NCBI RefSeq assembly: GCF_000003815.2
Contig: NC_049987.1
Location: 3,914,421-3,951,218, forward strand
Length of the DNA stretch: 36,798 bases
Direction of reading: 5' to 3'
From: Branchiostoma floridae
Lineage: Eukaryota; Chordata; Leptocardii; Amphioxiformes; Branchiostomatidae
Shown: piece after piece, positions 1 through 8,239 of the stretch
Layout of the letters: each line of letters begins with the position of its first letter
How positions within the stretch are numbered: position 1 is the stretch's first letter
Program-made: the position numbers and the translations under genes
The notes under the pieces: generated by a model
What the model was told of the DNA's origin: nothing
Database searches by the model: none
What the model saw: only the letters and a program-made list of their open reading frames with translations

Positions 1-36
1 TCACCAAGGGCGGCGTCAGAAACATCCGTGTTAATT
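1..36 (+). CDS. Partial exon: end of an Ig domain
   Basis: Reads TKGGVRNIRVN from base 3 and stops at a GTAAGC donor (37-42) in phase 1. The leftover T joins the AT of the exon at 417 to make Tyr, giving VNYPP, a typical strand-G/linker of Kirrel-type Ig domains. It is short and at the window edge, so it is supported mainly by the phase match and the donor. Confidence 0.6.
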
Positions 37-3000
37 GTAAGCCAAAATTTTGGTTACTACCATTTTTCTTCAAATGGTGACAAATTTTCGATGTCTCACA
101 GCACATCTTGATCACGGAGAATGACTCAGTCTTGATCTCGCGAGAGAACACGAGACTAAGTCAGTTTTGCGTAGATCATCTGCCCCCTCCCCCATTTAGC
201 TGGATGTGGATGGCCTCCTTAATCTTTCTATGGGCTTTGCTTGCAGGAGGTGGCGGGGCGTGGGGGGCTTTGCAGGGGGTATTAATGGAAATCACAAAAA
301 GGGCTTTATTTGCAACTGCAAGAACTTTAATGTTTATGGCGTTCTATAAAAATATTTATAAATAAAGATCGCAATAGAAAAAGAATGAAAACCATACTTT
401 TCACAATATTTCATAGATCCACCCAGCGTGCTCGTACCTGAACCATCTGTTCACGTCATCGAGGGAGCGTCTGCAAACCTGACATGCGCGGTAGACAGCA
501 ATCCCTCCGCCATTGTGAGTTGGCGACGCCATGGCGACCCTTTGCCACTAAAGGGTCTTGAAAGGTAATGCTCTCAATGACATTACATATTTCCAATTCA
601 AAATTTAAATAGCATGTCAGAAGATCTAACTAGGGACCTCTCGATTGTAATACATGCAAAATAGAATGCCCCACACAAAAAAAGGGACACTAGAAATACA
701 TTTTGCACAGAATAAAATGATGAAGATGTTCCGGACCTAAGCAGAGAAAGCAGCATCTCAAAGCAGATCCTACGGTAGCATAAGATAGTATTAAAAGCTG
801 ACAAAGTAGTTAAGCCGGCCTAGGAGTATTTATGTCTAACGGATGCCGGTAGCAATACACAATCCTAGACCGGCTTAATTGTTTTGCCAGCTTTAGGAAC
901 TATCTTATGCTACCGTAGGATCTGCGTGGCGATCATCAGTAAGCACGTACCACTTTTAAAGTCTTTGGTATGACTCGGCCGAGAATCGACCTACCGAACA
1001 CTTTTCCAACTTGGCCATTGCATCCATCTATAAGGATACTTACTTGTCTATAAGGATAAGGTACTAGGTAATATATAGTAGCTAGTAAATGATGAACATT
1101 TAATATAATCGTTGCATTATTTGTATTTACTGTACAATTAAAGAGAAACAAAGAAGAAGAAATAAATTGAAATTGTATTTTTCTCTTGACAGTGGCCCAA
1201 GTTTCCTCCTGTCCAAGGTTTCCCGTCAGGACGCCGGTGTGTACCAGTGTACGGCAGACAACAGCGTGGCTCCGCCGGGGTACGGGACTGTCACACTGGA
1301 TGTGCTCTGTACGTATGTAGGGTAGTCCATATGATGACATCAAAGAGACACCTGCCATCAAAGAGATATCTGCCCAAAGCAACTCTCTCAATTCTTGTAA
1401 ATCATGTAACCCTGTAGATAATTCACAGTGTTTTCCAGTATATTTGTATGATGATATTATTTCCTCAACATCAACCTTATTGATAATGTATTGAAATAAT
1501 ATATAAACTGTCAGCCTTTCCTGATTTCTAGAAGCTTATTGAATAACAGCAAATCAAAAAGAGACTTATTAATATCATAAACGTGATAAATCATACCTTC
1601 ACAACGATATCTAATAAAAAAAGTAACAGTGTATATTATTGGAGTAAGAAGTCAAACAAGCAGCTCGAAAATGTAGGGAATTTAATTGCTCATGATTTTA
1701 TACCATCTTGTTTTATGGGTGCTTGTTTTAGGTCAGGGTTTTGCATACTGAGTTGTAGGTTGCATTATATTTGACATATTTCTGAACCATTTTTGTCTTC
1801 GATCGACGCATCGTTACTTAAAATATACATTCATACCACACTTATTTGCTTACCAAACAGATAAGCCATGGATTGACCCCACCATGGACGAAAAAGTCAC
1901 GGTACTGAACGCGCAAGACGATTTCACTCTGGAATGCCTCGCGGAAGGCAATCCTAAGCCGACGGTAAAGTGGCGGCGGAAGGATACAAGCCTGTACTGG
2001 GAAAACCCTCTCCGTTTTCACCGTGTACGTTATGACGTGCAGGGGTTGTACGAGTGTGTAGCAACAAGTCCGGGATTTAAAGAGGTCAAGAGGCAGACAT
2101 TCATTGATGTTGTAGGTAAGATAATCATTATCAATTTCGTTTAAGAGATTCATTAGTCACGTATTTAAACAGTTAATAGAATTTTTCATCAATCAGTAAA
2201 AGGTTTTGACAGGTAAACACACGTACCTCCAAATTTTCGATGGCTATCAAGTCCCGACCTAGTTCTCGCAACTCTCGCAACTCTAGGTCACTCCGTGATC
2301 ATGATGTACTGATAGCCATCGAAAATTTGGAGGTATGTGTGTTTACCTGTCAAAAACTAGTCACTGATTGATGAAAAATTCTATTAACCATTATGAATTT
2401 GTACACAACAGAATGAGAATGTTTTAATTTAAATTTTCAAAGAAAAAAACTTTATTTCAAATTAGCAAAGGACAAGAACAAGGATGCTTGTGAAACCATC
2501 CATCATAATGATGATAAGAGTACAGATTAAATACCTAAATATAGTAATAACGAAAATGATAACCAAAGATCTCATTATAACTATAACAATACCAAATTCA
2601 AGAGTATAACAGATCATAATAGATACACAATCATTAAAAAACTATTGACTTGAGAAGACATGGTACATTGCCTTTCGAAAGCATGAGATGTTGGGCAGGG
2701 ATTTGATGTGTGGTGGTAGGTCATTCCATAGATTGATGGCACGGTAGAGAAAAGTTCGCTTTTTTGGAGTTTGTTTTTGGCTTAGGTAGTTTAAAACTGA
2801 AGGAATTGGATAATCTAGTTGAATATGTGTGGGTAGAATGGACAGGAACGATAGAACAGTAAATGGTATGGGCTTCTTACTGACAAGTTTTCTGAAAAAA
2901 TAGTCAATGTGCTGATGGCTAATCACAAATGCGCTGATGACGAATTGTTATTTGAACTGAAGTTTTGGTGACCATCTGTCACCCTTCTCATGGCCAAACT

Positions 3001-5938
3001 GGCAAATTTTCCAATGCACTACAAGTTACAACTAGGTAGTTATTTTGAAAAATTGTTACAAAAACACTTCGATCTTTATAAAGGATGAAATCCTAGATTG
3101 CAGATTCTGTTACTTCAGTTACCTTAATGGAATTTTTTTTATTATGATGTGTGCACTGACTTTGTGCACACTTTGTAATCACACGTCATCAAACTAAAAC
3201 TATAGTTTATATTAATTCAACTATATTATATATAACGTTGCAGTTTTTTGTTTTACCGTGATTCGGATCCCCGAATAGGAAAACGTCTCATGATCACCTA
3301 TTCTATTTTACACAGGAAAACCACACATTCGCGGGTCTCCTTCCTCCACGGCAACAGTTGCTAAGGGTGGGGCTATACGGTTAGTGTGTGACGTGGTCTC
3401 AGATCCTCTCCCAAATCGCATCAAATGGGTATTACAGAACAACCAAGGAATAGAGAAAGATCTGAGCTCTGTCGATGAAGATGTGGAAATCATCGAGACA
3501 AAAGCAGACCAAGAGATGTCATCCTCTATCACTGTGAAAAAAGTAGGGAGTGACCGAGAGGGGACGTATTTGTGCAAGGGTACCAACATGTTTGGGACGG
3601 CACACAGGGAGATACAGGTAGATCTGACAGGTAAATGGCTTCGTTATTATTTCCATATGCAGTCATAACCACTTTAAACATACACAAGTAAATTTCAAGT
3701 AAAAAATATTGTGAGAATAACTCAATTGATTGAGTGAGGATGTTTCTAACAAACCTACATCTTGGAGCTAGATTGTTTCTATGTATGCAATGTCAATTTC
3801 GATTAGTACAGTAACACAGTCACGTTTTCTGTGATGGAACAGATCGGAATGATTGAACCAGTTTATTTCACTTGACAGCATCTCAGCAGCCAATGACTAT
3901 CATAGTGGTGTCCGTACTAGCCGTGGTGGTACTGGTGGCAATGCTGACTCTCTCCTTCATCATAGCCGTGAGAAAGGGGTGGATATGTGAGCAGAAGTTT
4001 CCAGGTTAGTACCAGACAACCATTAGTGGTGTTTGTGCTGACTGTATTGGTGCTGGTGGTAACTCTATCCTTCATCATGGCCGTTAGGAAGGGGTGGATA
4101 TGAGAGCAGAAGTTTCCAGGTTAGTACCAGACAACCATTAGTGGTGTTTATCTTAGATTGTTATCTTAGATGTTCTTCCTTTAAGGGAAGTAAACTTAAG
4201 TTGTGACGTTTTTGTATGATAATTTGTTTAAGAACTCTAAAATATACACACGTTAACATGCGCAGAGTTAAAGAAAGTGACCAACGACAGGTTACTTGTA
4301 CGCCGCACTCCCACGTGGATATGTGAGCAGAAGTTTCCAGGTTAGTACCAGACAACCATTAGTGGTGTTTGTGCTGACTGTATCGGTGCTGGTGGTAACT
4401 CTATCCTTCATCATGGCCGTTAGGAAGGGGTGGATATGTGAGCAGAAGTTCTCAGGCTAGTATCAGACAATCATAGTGGTGTCCGTGTTGGCTGTAGTGG
4501 TACTGGTGGTGACTCTCTCCTTCATCATAGCCGTGAGGAAGGGTTGGATATGTGAGAAGACGTTCTCAGGTTAGTATCAGACAATCCAGCCATTCAGACT
4601 CTTATCTTAGATTGTTATCTTAGATGTTCTTCCTTTAAGGGAAGTAAACTTAAGTTGTGACGTTTTTGTATAATAATTTGTTTAAGAACTCTAAAATATA
4701 CACACGTTAACATGCGCAGAGTTAAAGAAAGTGACCAACGACAGGTTACTTGTACGCCGCACTCCCACCAACCCACTCCTGCCAACTTGACACATCCAAA
4801 TAAAATGTGTCCTCGTCTGCCTGAAAGCAGATATCAAAAAAAGACAAATATGACTTATACTGTATTTCAGACGCAGCTGACACGCCCATTGCGTCACGCC
4901 CAATCCCACCTGCCCCGAAGTACGCCCGGAAGCCCCGCACTGGTACGAACGACTCCGGGGTGGAGGACCTGATGGAGCTACAAGAGCTGGACGGGACTCT
5001 CAAGCCACGCCCTCCTCCCAGGGTAGACAAGGAGTGGACTTCTGTGGGACTATCGTACCCAGGTAGATAGCAAGCGATTTCAAAATGTTAATTTCCTCAT
5101 CAATGAAGACAGATACAAGTGGTTAAGAGGTCGGAGTCAGTGTTCATATTGTAGTCGGTAGGTTTTGGGGTTTGATCCCTATGTCAGGTGTCAAACACTT
5201 TAAAAAAGGTCCATACTGCTTAGCACTTAGCATTTTGGAAAGCGCATGGCACATGAAAACACACGCACACACACTGTCTTTATGTCAAAAGGACTGGTTC
5301 ACTCCAGCTCCCTGCCGCCGTACTCCACCGTGGAGAGGGACCGGCCTGACGGAGAGGACACCCGCCCATCCTCAAGGATCATAGAGGAGGACTGGCAGGC
5401 TGTGGTGAGTACACAATCTTTACACACAGATAACAGTGATATCTTTTAGTTACAACCCGTAATGTCTAGCACGTGCCTACCTTTTGATGCGGCTCAAAGT
5501 TGGTTCTTCTACACTGATGGCAGAATTGTTACCTAAGGTCATCGGAGTATGTCATGGATAAAATTCGATAGACTTCCATCTTAGCTAGACGTTGATTGCA
5601 TTGCGTTACCACTGCGACCTAAAGTGAATGTATAAAACCTTTGATCTTATGCCGGGCATATACTGTATATAAATATAAAAGTTGGACGGAAAAGACAAAA
5701 AAAGCAGAGAAAGCTTTTTAAAATTAGTGTTTTCTTAACAAATCGGTCGCAAAGAAATTGTGTCGAGAGCACTGCCCTAGTGTAAAGCAGGTATAACCAC
5801 AATGTTTATGGTCCCTCCCCGTAGATGGAACCTCCCGTGCCGCCCCCGAAGGACGGTGCCAGACGGCTGCTGCGGAAAGACATCGCCCGGCTGGATGTAG
5901 TGGACGAGCGCCAGCCGGGAAGCTGTGAGATCTTCTGA
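1..5938 (+). CDS. Ig-superfamily transmembrane adhesion receptor, Kirrel/nephrin-like (3' part of gene)
   Basis: Multi-exon gene, 5' end outside the window. Exons that join with consistent phases: 1-36 (partial), 417-564, 1193-1308, 1861-2115, 3316-3630, 3879-4004, 4871-5062, 5292-5404, 5825-5938. All internal borders are AG/GT. The product has the end of one Ig domain, then three further Ig domains, one transmembrane helix and a cytoplasmic tail of about 140 residues. Ig hallmarks are the paired cysteines, the core Trp (VSWRR, VKWRR, IKWV) and the DAGVYQC / GLYECVA / GTYLCKG strands. The linkers VNYPPSVLV and LDVLYKP, and the last Ig with FGTAHREIQVD, resemble Kirrel/nephrin family receptors. 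The family call is by eye. The tail has SH3-type proline motifs (KPRPPPR, PPVPPPK) and ends CEIF, stop at 5936-5938. The role is presumably cell-cell adhesion and signalling at the plasma membrane. The gene structure is well supported; orthology is uncertain. Confidence 0.85.
417..564 (+). CDS. Ig domain exon a (N-terminal half)
   Basis: Acceptor TTCATAG at 416, donor GTAATG at 565. It encodes PPSVLVPEPSVHVIEG, the first Ig cysteine in ANLTCAV, and VSWRRHG. It starts in phase 1 and ends in phase 2, continuing into the exon at 1193. An intron inside an Ig domain is usual for this class. Confidence 0.85.
763..925. mobile_element. Foldback MITE, about 163 bp, in the Ig gene intron
   Basis: The outer 27 bases at 763-789 and 899-925 are perfect reverse complements. 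Both start GCAGATCCTACGGTAGC when read inward. The similarity continues with few mismatches to about 825 and 865, through TTAAGCCGG(C/T)CTAGGA, so nearly the whole element can fold into one hairpin. No clear target-site duplication was seen, so the superfamily is not assigned. Confidence 0.85.
1193..1308 (+). CDS. Ig domain exon b (C-terminal half)
   Basis: Acceptor CTCTTGACAG ends at 1192; donor GTACGT at 1309. It encodes the F strand DAGVYQCTADN with the second Ig cysteine and ends LDVL in phase 1, completing Ser at its start and Tyr at its end with the neighbouring exons. Confidence 0.85.
1861..2115 (+). CDS. Ig domain exon c (complete domain)
   Basis: Acceptor CAAACAG ends at 1860; donor GTAAG at 2116. 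It is a single-exon Ig domain, phase 1-1. Key parts are FTLECLAEGNPKP (first Cys), VKWRRKD (core Trp) and GLYECVATSPG (second Cys). Confidence 0.88.
2172..2388. mobile_element. Long-arm foldback MITE, 217 bp
   Basis: Arms at 2172-2249 and 2310-2388 are inverted copies. They begin GTTAATAGAATTTTTCATCA and include ACAGGTAAACACAC and CCAAATTTTCGATGGCTATCA. The roughly 60-base loop contains a short direct repeat of CTCGCAACT. No target-site duplication was identified. It lies in the intron between the last two Ig exons. Confidence 0.85.
2642..2926 (-). mobile_element. LINE remnant: C-terminal end of a reverse transcriptase ORF
   Basis: The minus strand is open for about 94 codons. It contains KKRTFLYRAINLWNDLPPHI followed by CFRKAMYHVF, the characteristic end of CR1/L2/RTE-type non-LTR retrotransposon ORF2 proteins (LWN.LP motif). 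No reverse-transcriptase core is present, so this is a dead 3' fragment in the intron. Confidence 0.65.
3316..3630 (+). CDS. Ig domain exon d (membrane-proximal domain)
   Basis: Acceptor TTTTACACAG ends at 3315; donor GTAAAT at 3631; phase 1-1. It encodes IRLVCDVVSDPLP (first Cys), RIKWVLQNN (core Trp) and GTYLCKGTNMFG (second Cys). The layout resembles the last Ig domain of Kirrel proteins. Confidence 0.87.
3879..4004 (+). CDS. Transmembrane exon
   Basis: Acceptor TTTCACTTGACAG ends at 3878; donor GTTAGT at 4005; phase 1-1. It encodes a hydrophobic helix (MTIIVVSVLAVVVLVAML, continuing LSFIIAV) followed by the stop-transfer RKGW, so the receptor is type I with its tail inside. It is the template of the damaged copies downstream. 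Confidence 0.88.
4008..4570 (+). pseudogene. Three partial tandem copies of the transmembrane exon
   Basis: Copies at about 4014-4124, 4351-4457 and 4466-4570 repeat the transmembrane coding sequence and, in the first and last, the GTTAGT donor. All lack the polypyrimidine acceptor and the first about 20 bases of the exon. In the first copy TGT of the ICEQ segment is TGA, a stop. The second and third keep an open frame (VTLSFIMAVRKGWICEQ; VTLSFIIAVRKGWICEK) but lack an acceptor in phase. They are most likely pseudoexons from slippage or unequal crossover. Confidence 0.75.
4151..4314 (+). repeat. 164-bp direct repeat, copy 1
   Basis: TCTTAGATTGTTATCTTAGA through CGCCGCACTCCCAC recurs at 4605-4768 with one visible difference (TATGATAAT versus TATAATAAT). 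This copy interrupts a transmembrane pseudoexon. Confidence 0.9.
4605..4768 (+). repeat. 164-bp direct repeat, copy 2
   Basis: Near-identical partner of 4151-4314. It lies just before the real tail exon, so it is probably the original and the upstream copy the duplicate. Confidence 0.9.
4871..5062 (+). CDS. Cytoplasmic tail exon 1
   Basis: Acceptor CTGTATTTCAG ends at 4870; donor GTAGAT at 5063; phase 1-1. It follows the transmembrane exon in frame. It encodes an acidic/proline segment with NDSGVEDLMELQELDG and KPRPPPR, the latter a likely SH3 ligand. Confidence 0.83.
5292..5404 (+). CDS. Cytoplasmic tail exon 2
   Basis: Acceptor GTCAAAAG ends at 5291; donor GTGAGT at 5405. It enters in phase 1 and leaves in phase 0. 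It encodes HSSSLPPYSTVERDR and IIEEDWQAV. The Tyr in PPYSTV is a possible phosphorylation site (inference). Confidence 0.82.
5825..5938 (+). CDS. Terminal exon, tail ending CEIF
   Basis: Acceptor CCCCGTAG ends at 5824; phase 0; stop TGA at 5936-5938. It begins MEPPVPPPKDG, where the Met is internal, and ends GSCEIF. The C-terminus fits a class III PDZ ligand ([DE]-x-hydrophobic) and formally also a CaaX box. The PDZ reading is more natural for a transmembrane receptor. Confidence 0.83.
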   Translation: MEPPVPPPKDGARRLLRKDIARLDVVDERQPGSCEIF

Positions 5939-8028
5939 TCGCTCCTTGATTAACGGAGCATGTCGGGAGCCTCTTTGTACTGATGTAGTTTCATTAACCC
6001 TTGTCCTTCTGAGCCCGTTTACATACGGGATGGAAATATGTAACCCTTGTCATGTTGAATATTGTTATGAGTTTGGGCTATTTCCCACGTAAAAGTTACA
6101 TACCACTGCAAAGCCCATCGAATTGAGGAGTAAATCTGCAGCAGCAGCACAGAACAGGTAAATTGTTACTGATCTGATGAAGCCATCATCTCTAGGAGGT
6201 TAAATTGGCCAAAAAATAGCCGGCAGGACAAGAGCTTTAAGCTTACCTAAAGCCAGGCCATTAAAAGTAGTATCTCACTGCACTGATGCTGCACTAGTAC
6301 TGTGGGGTTCGAAAATTTCTTAACGAAAATCAGATATTAAGAACGACTTTTCTTGCGCTTTGTGGATTTTGTTGTCTTCTTAGTCACACGTTTACGTATT
6401 ACGCAATATATGAATTATAAAAACAAATCGGCGAAAATAACAAAACAGTGCCGCAGTGAACGAACCCCGCGGTGCCGCACCGATACCCAAAATTAAGAGC
6501 AGTGAGATACCGCGTTTAGCTGTTAGCAGCCTTTAGCTTTCTGGAAATGAATTTTCAATAATGCTTGTTGGTCAGGGACCTACTGTTTGTCTTCCTCTGT
6601 ACATGATAGGACTATACTCTGGTAAAGTATCTAAGTTTTTTGGGGCAGGGGTTTACGTATACGTATACGGCTTCTAGTTGTCCCATTTTCAATTGTTCAC
6701 GAGGATACTATCTCAATCCTGTTAAGTATACTTGTCGATAATAAAACTTTCCCTATAATCACATTGTGTTTTTTCAAGATCATCTTTTACGTTGCTGTGA
6801 CTTGTACATTTTACTTTTGATGAGTTACAATGAGTATTACATGTACATAATAATATATTTAAAAAATTATTGGTGTTTAGAAATATTCTTTTCAAGCATA
6901 ACCAGTGAAAACAACAAACACGTGTTTGTGACTGTGACATTTTTGTCAAACGTCCTTCGAAAATGTATTTTATTTGACTTTCCTTGACGAATAATCAATA
7001 CCCATCAAGGATTTCGGTTTTGTCTCCATATACAGGCACAGACACATTTGGTACAGTAATGTGCTTTTATATTTTTGTGCCAGCTTGACTCCCAGAACCG
7101 CGCAAGTTTCATTGCCCTTTTAAGCATTTACAATTGTGAATATAGTATTTAGCTAAGTTTTTTAATCGTATTTTACTTATTTTTAGCGTAGAGCGTAGCA
7201 CTACCAAATGTAAACAGTCGCCTCTGAAGGTAACTATCAAATCTCTGCATCAAGTCTGACATGCCCACATAATGTTATTAGTTTTATCATAAATTCACGG
7301 CACTGTACTTTTGTAATTGCGCGGGCTGTACAGCGATTCAGATATGCATGGTTTCCTTCTGTTTGTATTAAGGTAGGTGGGGCTGTCAAGAGAAAAAACT
7401 TTGACATCATTGTTTAGTGACGTTACTATTCAGTATACCACCAACGTTCCTTGCCCTAAGATGCCACAAGCCACAAACCAAATATAAAACGTCTGCACAC
7501 TTACTTTTGGTTGGATATAGCTCCATTGCACCTTTGTTCACGAATATGTTCTTCATATTAAAACCAAACACAAAACGTTTAGAAACGTTTTTTTTTCTGA
7601 TGTATTGATCACCATATTTTGTTGTTTGTCTATTACATTGTAAATTACAACGTGATTAAACGTGATTTTTACCTTTTGCTATTATCAACTGGTCAAGGTT
7701 CAAGTCGATCCATGTTAATGACTAATGTCGTTGTAACTTCGTCATTGATATTTTGTCGAATAATGCTCTAGCAACAAATAAATGTGTTTTTCCTGATATA
7801 AGACACATGTCTAATAATTATTTTGTCACATACATTGCTCTGATGATTACTTTGTGCTAAGATGAGCACAGTAAGAAGGATAAAAAGTAAATCTTCAACA
7901 TTGACACAAATCGATAAAGAGACAACGAAGATATGGTGAATAAAAGTCAGTTTTCCAACACTTTGCGTAAAATCTAGATGATATGCACTCTTTCGTCTAT
8001 AACCAGTCCGTGTTGTTGTTCTCAACAG
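5939..8028 (+). other. 3' UTR of the Ig gene and intergenic DNA
   Basis: No coding exon recognised. The 3' UTR must start at 5939. AATAAA at 6740-6745 is one possible polyadenylation signal, about 800 bases after the stop. One MITE lies at 6270-6510. The rest is AT-rich. A non-coding first exon of the next gene could be hidden here, since an acceptor occurs at 8027-8028. Confidence 0.5.
6270..6510. mobile_element. MITE, about 241 bp, GTATCTCACTGC termini
   Basis: GTATCTCACTGC at 6270-6281 is inverted at 6499-6510. Blocks just inside (GTGGGGTTCG versus CGAACCCCGC) also pair. The central segment TTGTTGTCTTCTTAGTCAC and the following ATATATGAATTATA match the middle of the MITE at 8247-8490, so the two belong to one family. 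Confidence 0.7.
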
Positions 8029-8239
8029 ACGACTCTAACCAAAGCAAAAACACGGTTCTTGTCTGTGTCTGTAAAATCTCAGAAGATGGTCGGCGCTTTC
8101 GTGTGGAACTTCTTCGTCCCCCCACCCAGCGGTGACCTCCCCAAACAGGTGGAGTACTGTTTAGATGTCGGGAACCACGCTGTCAACCATCACCCAGACT
8201 ACCTGGCGACTCACCTGCACAAGAATCTGAACCCGAACC
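8029..8239 (+). CDS. First coding exon of the ABM-like gene
   Basis: Acceptor TTCTCAACAG ends at 8028; donor GTAATA at 8240. ATG at 8084-8086 has A at -3 and G at +4. It encodes QVEYCLDVGNHAVNHHPDYL and ends in phase 1 (C + CT = Pro with the next exon). Bases 8029-8083 are probably 5' UTR, implying an upstream non-coding exon, but they are also open in frame. Confidence 0.65.

Noticed and set aside
4691-5030. Minus- and plus-strand ORFs over the receptor tail region
   Set aside because: They cross the exon borders of the receptor gene and show no domain; the spliced plus-strand frame explains the coding signal.
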